Assembly: GCA_007129635.1 (NCBI GenBank)
Contig: SKVE01000947.1
Span: 1 to 13,080 of the forward strand
Source: Planctomycetaceae bacterium
GTDB taxonomy: Bacteria > Planctomycetota > Planctomycetia > Pirellulales > Pirellulaceae
Direction: 5' to 3'
Length of the DNA stretch: 13,080 nucleotides
In this document: one piece after another, positions 6,607 to 13,080 of the stretch
How the letters are laid out: every line of letters begins with the position of its first letter
Numbering within the stretch: the first letter of the stretch is position 1
Notes under the pieces: model-generated
Seen by the model: only the letters and a program-made list of their open reading frames with translations
The model's database searches: none
Told to the model about the DNA's origin: nothing
Program-made: the position numbers and the translations under genes

Positions 6607-6634
6607 TTGACGATATACAAGCAATCTGATAAAA
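6607..6634 (+). promoter_or_regulatory. Candidate promoter for the large exported protein gene
   Basis: TTGACG at 6607-6612 and ATAAAA at 6629-6634 are separated by 16 bp, in an AT-rich pocket between two divergent GC-rich genes. The same pocket offers a weaker minus-strand pair for the aldolase operon: TTGCTT at 6633-6638 and TATCGT at 6610-6615 with 17 bp between. This is consensus matching only, and planctomycete promoters can deviate from it. Confidence 0.3.
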
Positions 6635-6756
6635 GCAAGGGTGTCTGTACCGGGCCTTTTTACCAATGCATCGGCCGCTTGGTGGACGAAGAGATCGACC
6701 GGCAACGAGTCGAGCACACCAAGAAGCTGCTGCGGGAGACTAGCGGAGACTTTATC

Positions 6757-9700
6757 ATGACCGGCACCCCACAAAATCGAATCTTCGCACTGCTGTTGCT
6801 GGTGGCCAGCATGACGCCGGCTTGGGCCGCGGAAGCTCCGCCGTCCGCTGTCACTGACGCGGATGCGGGCGCGGATTCGGGCGCGATAGGCTCGGGCGAA
6901 TCTCGCGCGACCCTGGTGCCGTTGTATCCGGGCGGGGCTTCGCTGCACGAAGCGATGCTGGCGTCGCGCAACGCCTATCGTGATGGCCGCCAGGCGGTGG
7001 CCGGTGCCGCCGCGCAAGTACAGGCGGGACCGTGGCACGTGGCACAACCGCCGGTCGCGGAGCAGGATTTGGCAGGGGGGATCGATCTGAGTGCGCGCGA
7101 CGCTCAGGGGAACGGGCTCTGGGAGCCACAGCCCGATTGGCAGGACGGTCGCGTGCTGGACACCGGTGATAGCCCGTGGACGGCATGCCGCACGATTCGC
7201 ACGGAACGTGCCGTGCGGGTTCTGTTGGGCGTGGGCGGTGGCGATCGGCTGACCGTCTACCTGAACGGTCGGAAGCTGCTCGCGGCCGATACGGCGCTGA
7301 CCTACCGCCGCTATGGAACCAGTATGCGACTGGACGGGACGCGCCAGGATCAAGTCGTTGCCTTGCTGGCGCTCGAACCGGGCGAGCATCAACTGGCCAT
7401 CCGCATCGAACAGCAATCGCCAGGCCCCCGGCAGTTTTTCTTCTCGTTGGCTGCCAATCCGATCCCGTATCTCTGGCGGTGTTTGGAGCGGGATTTCCCC
7501 CGCGATGCAAACCGCTTGCTGGCCGCCGTGCCAGCGGCGTGGTTCGCCGACGATGGCTGGCTGGCACAATCCGGCGTTGCTTGGGAGCGGGAGTTTGTCG
7601 CAGAGGTAACGACCCGCTGGGGCCACCGTGGCGTTGCCATCCGACAGCAGATGGAGTTGCTGACCGGGCCGCTGGCCGGTGATGAACCACCGGATCACAC
7701 GGCTCAGTGGCTTCGGCTGTGCATCATCGCGGCCGAGTTGGACGCGATTCTGGACGCGGCCGACCGGCTTCGATCGGCGGTGACGGCCTTGGGGGCTAGG
7801 TTTCCCGATCAGTATCCGGCAACAGAGTTCCTGGCCCGTATCGCGGCACTCGAAACGCGGGCCGTGTCTGCGTCGTCTTCGGGGCTCGATCCTGCCGACG
7901 AAGCAACCATCGCGCTGCATGGGGAACTGGCCTCCAGTCGCCGCGAGATGCTGGTCACCGCCAATCCGCTGTTGCGAGGCCAAGCGATCCTGTTCGCGCG
8001 ACGCTATACCTACGATTCCCCGCACTTCTACGACGACTATTACCAAGGCATCCAGAAGTACGGCGGCAGCTTGACTCGCCTATCGCTGGACGACGGCGCC
8101 GTGACCGACGTGGCGCCCGAACTTGCCGGTGGCGTGTTCGACCGGTTGGATGTGTCGTTCGATGCCCAACGCGTCGTGTTCGGATACCGGCCGCCAAGGC
8201 CGGAAGGGATGCGGTTGTGGGAAGTCGGCGTCGACGGTTCGGGGCTTCGGCAGCTTACGTTCGAGCCTGACGACGAACAACAGCGGATGGCCCGGTACAG
8301 TCTGCACGCGGTCGGTTCCTGCCAGGCCAACCCGCGGCTGCACGCGCACTGGACCGACGACATGCACCCTTGCTACCTGCCCGACGGGCGGATCGTGTTC
8401 GCGTCCAGCCGATGCGAGCGGACGGCGGTTTGCGGCGGGCACACACTGCCCTGTACGGTCCTGTACCGCATCGATGCCGATGGTGGGAACATGGAACGGC
8501 TTTCGCAGGGGATGCTCAGCGAGTTCACGCCTGCGGTGCTCAATGACGGCCGCATCCTCTACACGCGCTGGGAGTACGTCTTCAAGGGCATTGCGGCGAT
8601 CCAGCCGCTGTGGGCCATGCGGCCCGACGCTTCGGGTTCCGAAGAGGTGTACGGCAACAACATCCGCGACCCCGGCGTGTTCTATCACGCGCGGCAGGTT
8701 CCCGACCGTCCCAATCTGATCGTCGCCACGGGTTGCGGCCACGAGCCGTTGGCGGTTGGTTCCATCCTGTTGGTGGATTTGCACGGCAACAAACGCACCG
8801 AGGACGCCATGACCAGCCTGACGCCCGACACGACGGTGCGCGAACTGCGAGGTTTGTACCAGCGGCGCAACGGCCAGTGGCGCGAGGACGTGTACGGTCC
8901 GTTCTACTGCGATCCGTTCCCGCTGTCCGACCAGTTCTTCCTCGTTTCCGCCAATCCGGACAAGCGGTACAACGACGAGGCCGCCTATGGCATCTACCTG
9001 CTGGACGTATTCGGCAACCTGGTGCCGATCTACGACGATCCCGAAATGTCGTGCTTCACGCCGATTCTGTTGAAACCGCGTCCGGTGCCGCCCGTGTTGC
9101 CAGCCATGTCCCGGCCCGGCGCGGTGGCGGAAACGCCCGCGGCAAGCCCTGCGAACGAACCGGTGGACGCGACCGCGACTCTGTTTTTGACCGACGTGTA
9201 CGAAGGGCTGCCGGGCGTCGAGCGGGGCGAGGTGCAGTATCTGCGCGTGCTGCGCCAGGTGGAACGTCCGTGGTCGGTCTGGCCCTATGGCAGCGGCGAC
9301 AACTTCCCTGGGCAAATGGTCGCGGTAAGCTGGTACAGCCATATATGGATCGCCGTCCTGGAAGGCGTGGTGCCGGTCCACCCAGACGGCTCGGCCTACT
9401 TCACCGCTCCGGCCGACGCCAACCTGTTCTTCCAGGCGCTCGACGGGGACTTCCTGGAAGTGCAGCGGATGCGGACGTTCATCAATCTGCGGCCGGGCGA
9501 GCAGCGGTCCTGCATCGGCTGTCACGAACACCGCACCGGGGCCCCGCCGCGCGACATCCGGGCCATGCCGCTGGCGCTGCGCGCCCCGCCGGCAACGTTG
9601 GGCCCGCAGCCGGGCGACGTGGCCCCGCGTCCGTTACACTACGAGACCGACGTGCAGCCCATCTTCGACAAGCACTGCATCGCGTGCCACGGCAACACCG

Positions 9701-10758
9701 ATCCGGACGGCCAGTTGACGCTGACCGGCGATCGCACGGATCTGTTCAACCGCTCGTACGAGCAGATCATGAGCAAGGGACTGATCAACACGGTGCGCGA
9801 GTGGACCGCACCGCCCGGTCAGGGCTCCTCGTGGCAATGGTCCATGGAGCACGCACCGACCGTGGCACCCTATTCGCTCGGTTCGCATCGCAGCCGGTTG
9901 ATCGAGGTGCTGCGCGAAGGGCACCACGACGTGGCCCTATCGCCGGCCGAGTTCGTCAAGCTTGCCACGTGGATCGATACCAACGGGCAATACTACGGCT
10001 CGTACTTCGGGCTGCGCAACCTGCGTCATCGCGACCAGCCGGGCTTCCGCGAGCCGCCCACGCTGCGATCGGCGTACGGCATTCGGCCCGACCCGATATC
10101 CGACGGGCCGTTGGAGCCTGTGCCTGCCGAACTGGTCGCCCACTGGCCATTCGACGAACCGGACGGGGCCACCGTCCATGACAGCTCGGGGGCCGACCAT
10201 CACGGACAAGTGGTCGGCGCGCGGCGGATCGAGGGCCGGAGCGGCCGGGCACTCATGTTCTCCAGCCACGGGGACTTTGTGCATGTCGGCGATTTGCCCG
10301 GCGATTTCACCACCGTCAGCATCGCCTTCTGGGTCAAACCGGAATCCTTGCGGAACCGCTGGAACGCGATCCTGTTCTGCGACGACTGGAGCGAACACGA
10401 TCTGCACCTGAGTCTTTTGCAGAACGGCGGCGCGAACGTGGCCATCCACCGCGGTTCGGCCGGCCACGCACATTTCGCCTCGTTTGCCGAGGTAGGAAGC
10501 CAGGCATGGCATCATGTGGCCGTGGTCTGCGACGCGCGCGCGGGCGGTTCGATCCAGTTCTACATCGACGGCCGGCCCGACCGGCGGCACCGCGTTTTCG
10601 GCCCCGAGGCGACCGTGCATCTGACCGGCGTCCGGCTGGGCGGCTACAACGTCTGGGAAAAACAACCCGGCGCCAACTTCCACGGCGCACTCGACGACTT
10701 CCGCATCTATCGCGGCCTGCTGACCGAAGACCAGATCCGCACCCTTGCCAACGAATGA
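6757..10758 (+). CDS. Exported HzsA-related multidomain protein with cytochrome c motifs and C-terminal LamG domain
   Basis: This protein has 1333 residues. The ATG at 6757 follows GGAG (6745-6748) at 8 bp and starts a signal peptide with core IFALLLLVASMTPAWA and cleavage near residue 24. Open frame further upstream lacks these marks. Residues about 75-240 look like a PA14/galactose-binding-type beta sandwich (VYLNGRKLLAAD). Residues about 410-1000 resemble the hydrazine synthase alpha-subunit-like family widespread in planctomycetes. They include propeller-like repeats (YTYDSPHFYDDYYQG, QLTFEPDDE, LPDGRIVFASSRC), then DGSAYFTAPADANLFFQALD, CIGCH at 919-923 and CIACHGN at 974-980. Each CxxCH could bind haem c. 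Residues 1126-1329 form a LamG/concanavalin-like domain (AHWPFDEPDG...VSIAFWVKPE...HGALDDFRIYRG). It is periplasmic or surface exposed. It is divergent from the sugar operon, so polymer or sugar processing is possible. Hydrazine synthesis is unlikely without the other anammox subunits. Confidence 0.85.
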   Translation: MTGTPQNRIFALLLLVASMTPAWAAEAPPSAVTDADAGADSGAIGSGESRATLVPLYPGGASLHEAMLASRNAYRDGRQAVAGAAAQVQAGPWHVAQPPVAEQDLAGGIDLSARDAQGNGLWEPQPDWQDGRVLDTGDSPWTACRTIRTERAVRVLLGVGGGDRLTVYLNGRKLLAADTALTYRRYGTSMRLDGTRQDQVVALLALEPGEHQLAIRIEQQSPGPRQFFFSLAANPIPYLWRCLERDFPRDANRLLAAVPAAWFADDGWLAQSGVAWEREFVAEVTTRWGHRGVAIRQQMELLTGPLAGDEPPDHTAQWLRLCIIAAELDAILDAADRLRSAVTALGARFPDQYPATEFLARIAALETRAVSASSSGLDPADEATIALHGELASSRREMLVTANPLLRGQAILFARRYTYDSPHFYDDYYQGIQKYGGSLTRLSLDDGAVTDVAPELAGGVFDRLDVSFDAQRVVFGYRPPRPEGMRLWEVGVDGSGLRQLTFEPDDEQQRMARYSLHAVGSCQANPRLHAHWTDDMHPCYLPDGRIVFASSRCERTAVCGGHTLPCTVLYRIDADGGNMERLSQGMLSEFTPAVLNDGRILYTRWEYVFKGIAAIQPLWAMRPDASGSEEVYGNNIRDPGVFYHARQVPDRPNLIVATGCGHEPLAVGSILLVDLHGNKRTEDAMTSLTPDTTVRELRGLYQRRNGQWREDVYGPFYCDPFPLSDQFFLVSANPDKRYNDEAAYGIYLLDVFGNLVPIYDDPEMSCFTPILLKPRPVPPVLPAMSRPGAVAETPAASPANEPVDATATLFLTDVYEGLPGVERGEVQYLRVLRQVERPWSVWPYGSGDNFPGQMVAVSWYSHIWIAVLEGVVPVHPDGSAYFTAPADANLFFQALDGDFLEVQRMRTFINLRPGEQRSCIGCHEHRTGAPPRDIRAMPLALRAPPATLGPQPGDVAPRPLHYETDVQPIFDKHCIACHGNTDPDGQLTLTGDRTDLFNRSYEQIMSKGLINTVREWTAPPGQGSSWQWSMEHAPTVAPYSLGSHRSRLIEVLREGHHDVALSPAEFVKLATWIDTNGQYYGSYFGLRNLRHRDQPGFREPPTLRSAYGIRPDPISDGPLEPVPAELVAHWPFDEPDGATVHDSSGADHHGQVVGARRIEGRSGRALMFSSHGDFVHVGDLPGDFTTVSIAFWVKPESLRNRWNAILFCDDWSEHDLHLSLLQNGGANVAIHRGSAGHAHFASFAEVGSQAWHHVAVVCDARAGGSIQFYIDGRPDRRHRVFGPEATVHLTGVRLGGYNVWEKQPGANFHGALDDFRIYRGLLTEDQIRTLANE

Positions 10759-10772
10759 CCGGCGCCTACCTT

Positions 10773-10812
10773 ACGCCACCTTCCCACTGGACGAGGGGGA
10801 AGGGGGTGGCGT
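10773..10812 (+). terminator. Terminator-like hairpin after the large gene
   Basis: The left arm ACGCCACCTTCCC (10773-10785) pairs with GGGAAGGGGGTGGCGT (10797-10812), giving 13 bp with three extra G in the right arm and an 11 nt loop. It begins 14 bp after the stop codon. The downstream stretch is only moderately T-rich, so it is either a terminator or another copy of a GC-rich hairpin repeat. Confidence 0.55.
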
Positions 10813-10897
10813 GTTCAGTTTGTAACGTTTTCGCCCAGTTTTGTACTCCGGGAACGTAACGATTCTTGTTCCCCACTGGCCGGTTCGCTTTCTTTGG

Positions 10898-11013
10898 AGT
10901 GCGGTGGCTTGACGCCGCTTTGGCTGTGCCTTTCTTTCACTCCGCTCCTCCAACAGCTATCGCGCAGAATGCAAAGCTGACGCAAAACGAAAGCGGCGTC
11001 AAGCCACCGCACT
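10898..11013. repeat. MITE-like element with 24 bp perfect inverted ends
   Basis: Positions 10898-10921 (AGTGCGGTGGCTTGACGCCG and four more bases) are the exact reverse complement of 10990-11013, with 68 bp between. The interior is less GC-rich and shows no coding content. It sits between convergent genes. I recall closely similar GCGGCGTCAAGCC hairpins as common in planctomycete intergenic regions, but have not verified this. Only one copy is visible here, so mobility is an inference. Confidence 0.7.
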
Positions 11014-11101
11014 GCAAAAACGGCTCGGATCTCCTGCTGGGAGGATCTTTTCCGCCCCACCCCCAGCGCTGTGGCCGGTCTCTGACCGAGCCACCCCGCC
11101 G

Positions 11102-11214
11102 GCCGACAGTCTCCGATGTCGCGGGAGACCTTCGGTCGGCGGTTTCGGCGGGGTCGGAGACCCTCGCCGAACGCGGTCGGCGGTTTCGGCGGGGTCGGAG
11201 ACCCTCGCCGAACG
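11102..11214. repeat. REP-like hairpin cluster with a perfect 41 bp tandem duplication
   Basis: Two identical 41 bp units lie at 11133-11173 and 11174-11214. Each contains a strong hairpin: TTCGGCG-GGGTC, loop GGA, GACCC-T-CGCCGAA (11144-11171 and 11185-11212), which is 12 bp with one bulged T. A further imperfect hairpin precedes them (GCCGAC and GTCTCC at 11102-11114 pairing with GGAGAC and GTCGGC at 11124-11140). This arrangement resembles REP/BIME sequences between convergent genes. Confidence 0.8.
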
Positions 11215-11242
11215 AAGCTCCCGTTCCCGCATGCAATGTCGT

Positions 11243-11677
11243 TCAGTACAAGTCGTACATCAGTTCCCCACCATGATCCGGGTTCCCGACGAGCCGCCGG
11301 GCTCGAAGATCCACGACGTAATCCATCGCCTCCAATGGAATCTGGCCGACGAGGATCGGCGTACCATCCGGAACCTCGATCACATCGGTGGGGCAATCCC
11401 GGGCGCCGATCGTCAGCCGGACAGTGCCGTAGATGTCCGCGTCGTGCAACCCGCTGCTCGTTCGCACTCGTCTGGTATGTCTCTTGGCAAGGCCCAGTGC
11501 TTGGATCACGTGCCGGGGCAGGGACAACATCGTCGCGCCGGTATCAACCAGCGCGTCGGTGACCGTGACGCGGCGGACGTCCTCCGGCCTGATCCTCCCC
11601 TGCTGCGAATCCCAAAGATCCGCCAGGTTCTCCAAGGTCGCCTCGGTAAGCACGCTGCCCATCGTGTCTGTCTCCAT
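11243..11677 (-). CDS. Small retropepsin-like aspartic protease (clan AA)
   Basis: This protein has 144 residues. It contains the single catalytic motif ALVDTGATMLSLP with Asp45-Thr46-Gly47-Ala48, a flap-like middle region (VRLTIGARDCPTDVIEVPDG) and ILVGQIPLEAMDYVVDLRAR, the hydrophobic-hydrophobic-Gly segment that closes the retropepsin fold. One DTGA motif per chain implies an active homodimer. The ATG at 11677 is preceded by GGGAG 8 bp upstream. A second in-frame ATG at 11662, also with GGAG upstream, could be used, and the open frame upstream to 11785 lacks support. No signal peptide is seen, so it is probably cytoplasmic. The substrate is unknown. It stands alone between REP-like repeats and a MITE. 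Similar short stand-alone proteases recur in planctomycetes and cyanobacteria. Confidence 0.8.
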   Translation of the reverse strand: METDTMGSVLTEATLENLADLWDSQQGRIRPEDVRRVTVTDALVDTGATMLSLPRHVIQALGLAKRHTRRVRTSSGLHDADIYGTVRLTIGARDCPTDVIEVPDGTPILVGQIPLEAMDYVVDLRARRLVGNPDHGGELMYDLY

Positions 11678-11885
11678 GTCGCTGTCTCCCGAACAATTCG
11701 GTCCGCACGATCCGCCAACACTTGAAATTGTCTCCCGATGGGAACGGAAAGGCAACCTGCCTCCGAGTCCCCAGGCAGCACGCACGTTCGGACCTGGCTC
11801 GTGTTTTCGTCCGTTTCCATCACTAGATCCTCTGAAGCGGCGATTCTATTTTACCTATTTTAACAGCTCCGTTTTCGACTTTCGT

Positions 11886-11924
11886 TGGGGCTTCGCCCCA
11901 GACCCTACGGCGGCCTGCGCCGCC
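11886..11924. repeat. Two adjacent short hairpins upstream of the protease gene
   Basis: TGGGGC-TTC-GCCCCA (11886-11900) is followed by GGCGGC-CTGC-GCCGCC (11909-11924). Both stems are perfect over 6 bp. They lie between the protease gene, which is transcribed away from them, and a MITE. They may be repeat elements or may terminate transcription arriving from the right. No U tract follows. Confidence 0.5.
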
Positions 11925-11950
11925 TGCTTGAATTCCTAGTCTTTCACTTA

Positions 11951-12050
11951 GCACCGTTCGAGAAATTACTGACGCATTTACTGCCTCCTCACCCTGCCCT
12001 CTCCCACGAGGGGGCGAGGGGACAGTGGACAGTTATTTCTCGAACGGTGC
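11951..12050. mobile_element. MITE copy 1, 100 bp with 21 bp terminal inverted repeats
   Basis: The left end GCACCGTTCGAGAAATTACT (11951-11970, plus G) and the reverse complement of the right end (12030-12050) differ at one base. The ends are flanked by TTA on both sides (11948-11950 and 12051-12053), a plausible 3 bp target duplication of the TNA type known for ISL2/IS1031-like IS5-family elements. The centre is GC-rich with CCCTC/GAGGG inverted motifs and no coding capacity. It ends 12 bp before the start of the RAYT remnant. Confidence 0.8.
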
Positions 12051-12062
12051 TTAGAACTGAAG

Positions 12063-12440
12063 ATGAGAGACGATCGGGTCGTGGCTCGGCCTTTGCGAAT
12101 CGACATCGAGAACGGACTTGATCACGTGACGAGTGAGCGGCGGGGAGCGGCGGGTGATGGTGCGCAAGGATGCCGATTGTCGGCACCGCCGTTGCGGCGC
12201 GTTGTATCCAGGTCGATTCAAGGCGGTTTTGGTGGAAGAGCTGGGAAGCGAAGGTTGGGTGGAGCCCTGGCGCCAACGGCTCGCGGAGCAACCGGATACC
12301 CCGGCCATTCCGGGGCCACATCAATTGGCATGGCGTCCTACGGTGGAGGATGTCGTGCAGGCGGTCTGTCATGAGTTCGCCGTGCAGCGCACGGCGTTCG
12401 TGGCCCGTCGCCGACGAGGCAACGACAGTCGTTTGGCGAG
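12063..12440 (+). pseudogene. RAYT (REP-associated tyrosine transposase, Y1 family) pseudogene
   Basis: From ATG 12063 (or GTG 12081) the frame reads VARPLRIDIENGLDHVTS, the N-terminal signature of Y1_Tnp/RAYT transposases (usual form ARPLRIE....YHVTSRG). A +1 shift around 12130-12140 moves the reading to ERRVMVRKDADCRH, which matches the next family block. The sequence then jumps to HRRCGALYPGRFKAVLVEE, normally found about 60-80 residues later. The HUH histidine pair and the region around it are therefore deleted. The rest (WRPTVEDVVQAVCHEFAVQR...RRRRGNDSR) resembles the DnaA-C-like tail of longer RAYTs. The family normally has 150-330 residues, and this copy has at least one frameshift and one deletion. 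The ATG lies 12 bp beyond the MITE end, so the MITE has probably replaced the promoter. Similarity fades near 12440, where the antisense DinB fragment begins. Confidence 0.7.
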
Positions 12441-12459
12441 CGGAAACGAGGACGGGGAG

Positions 12460-12671
12460 CGGAAAAGCATCCCCGATCCCCGTTGCAGTGAAGCTCCGCC
12501 GAACTTCTCCCGGATGCGGTCGGAGATTTGGTCCAGGCGCGTTTGTTGCTCGTGCTGCGGGTCCGGCAACAGGCTCAGTTGCACCGCTGCCGGCCGGTCC
12601 AAATCACTCATGCCCACGCCCAGCAGACGAATCTGTAGCCGCCTTGCAGGCAGCCGTTCGGTAAACAGCCG
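12460..12671 (-). pseudogene. dinB: C-terminal (little finger) fragment of DNA polymerase IV
   Basis: The minus strand from 12671 reads RLFTERLPARRLQIRLLGVG, then MSDLDRPAAVQLSLLPDP and RLDQISDRIREKFGGASLQR. This is the characteristic end of DinB/Y-family polymerases (usual form R.RLLGVGVS.L......Q.SLF.........LD...D.IR.RFG..AL.RG). About 70 of roughly 350-420 residues remain, with no polymerase palm or catalytic DE motif and no start codon. The 5' end is cut exactly at the 79 bp repeat. Past residue block LQRGSGML the frame stays open to 12369 but no longer resembles DinB and is antisense to the RAYT tail. Confidence 0.75.
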
Positions 12672-12749
12672 AGCTGATCTGGGCTGTTGCAGATGTCTTT
12701 GGTGACGATCTCCAGCGGTCTAGTTGGAAGCTGCCAAGAGTTGATCAGC
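12671..12749. repeat. 79 bp structured repeat, copy 2
   Basis: It matches 2452-2530 at 71 of 79 positions without gaps. The inverted ends GCTGATC/GATCAGC are exact. The internal hairpin at 12712-12727 has one C-to-T change (GTTGG for GCTGG), which keeps a G-U pair if transcribed. As in copy 1, its left edge abuts a 5'-truncated minus-strand gene, here dinB. Confidence 0.75.
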
Positions 12750-12986
12750 AACGGCTTCAGAGACGGCATCTTTGCCAGGATCGCGAACAGCCGGGTCGTC
12801 AGGGAGGGATGATACTACTTGTCAATCGATTACGAGCACGAGCAGGAAGGGTAGCTTTTTGCCACCACCCGCGGCGATTTTGGCGGCGGATGCGGGTTGC
12901 ATGCTGTTGGATGTGGGTATATGAAAGGACTGGGGATCGCTTCGACGCCAACGCGGTGCTGAACCGATGCTGATCGCTTGAACTAA

Positions 12987-13080
12987 GCACCGTTCGAAAA
13001 ATAACTGACGCATTTTCTGCCCCCTCACCCGGCCCTCTCCCACGAGGGGCGAGGGACATTGGACAGTTATTTCTCGAACG
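12987..13080. mobile_element. MITE copy 2, cut by the window end
   Basis: It begins GCACCGTTCGAAAAATAACT and is closely similar to 11951-12050 throughout, including the GC-rich centre and the right end CAGTTATTTCTCGAACG. The last four bases (GTGC in copy 1) fall outside the window. The left flank is TAA (12984-12986), consistent with a TNA target. It is two bases shorter in the central G-rich block. Confidence 0.8.

Noticed and set aside
6541-8046. 501-residue minus-strand frame opposite the start of the large gene
   Set aside because: It overlaps the aldolase start and the signal peptide of the large gene, and its composition is typical of an antisense shadow.
8610-10181. 523-residue frame inside the large gene
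   Set aside because: Arg/Gly/Pro-rich shadow of the HzsA-related frame. The haem and LamG motifs are only in the main frame.
6757-10758. Hydrazine synthase as evidence for anammox metabolism
   Set aside because: The family is widespread in non-anammox planctomycetes, and no beta/gamma subunits or hydrazine dehydrogenase are nearby.
11678-11823. Possible extra gene upstream of the protease (minus strand, starting ATG 11823, reading SVPIGRQFQVLADRADRIV)
   Set aside because: It looks mildly protein-like but would run on through the protease gene in another frame, with no stop near the protease start and no known family.
12750-12986. Frames between repeat copy 2 and MITE copy 2
   Set aside because: Short frames on both strands lack starts, ribosome-binding sites or recognisable motifs, and no RNA gene is apparent.

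Overview
The window looks like an accessory stretch of a high-GC Planctomycetota chromosome. Three things suggest this: a secreted HzsA-related multihaem/LamG protein, a small retropepsin-like aspartic protease, and many short hairpin repeats and decayed mobile elements. The assignment rests on family recognition by eye, without a database search.

Layout. Positions 1-260 hold the trailing end of a CRISPR array: three 36-37 nt repeats with 38 nt spacers, then a decayed fourth repeat. No cas genes are visible. Positions 581-1561 encode a secreted or membrane-anchored coiled-coil protein of unknown role. Positions 1560-2530 are a graveyard. They hold an antisense N-terminal piece of a RecB-like PD-(D/E)XK nuclease, a group II intron whose reverse transcriptase has lost its middle but whose 3' structural end remains, two overlapping remnants of small minus-strand genes, and a 77-79 bp repeat.

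Positions 2599-6571 form a tight minus-strand sugar catabolism operon: class II ketose-bisphosphate aldolase, CbbY-like HAD phosphatase, DeoC-like aldolase, FGGY sugar kinase. The first three genes are joined by ATGA overlaps and the kinase follows 3 bp later. The likely job is phosphorylation of an imported ketose or polyol derivative, followed by phosphatase and retro-aldol steps down to triose/C2 units. The substrate cannot be read from the sequence. Divergently, 6757-10758 encodes a 1333-residue exported HzsA-related protein with two CxxCH haem motifs and a C-terminal LamG domain. A candidate promoter and a possible AraC-type regulator remnant lie between them.

Positions 10759-11242 are a repeat cluster between convergent genes: a terminator-like hairpin, a 24 bp perfect inverted repeat element and tandem REP-like hairpins. 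Positions 11243-11677 (minus) encode the aspartic protease. From 11948 to the end there are two copies of a roughly 100 bp MITE with 21 bp terminal inverted repeats. Between them lie a RAYT (REP-associated transposase) pseudogene lacking its catalytic core, a DinB (Pol IV) C-terminal fragment and the second copy of the 77-79 bp repeat.

I did not find a convincing intact new system. The most interesting items are the sugar operon with its unusual DeoC, the structured repeat families beside a dead RAYT, and the decayed nuclease/intron/CRISPR neighbourhood.
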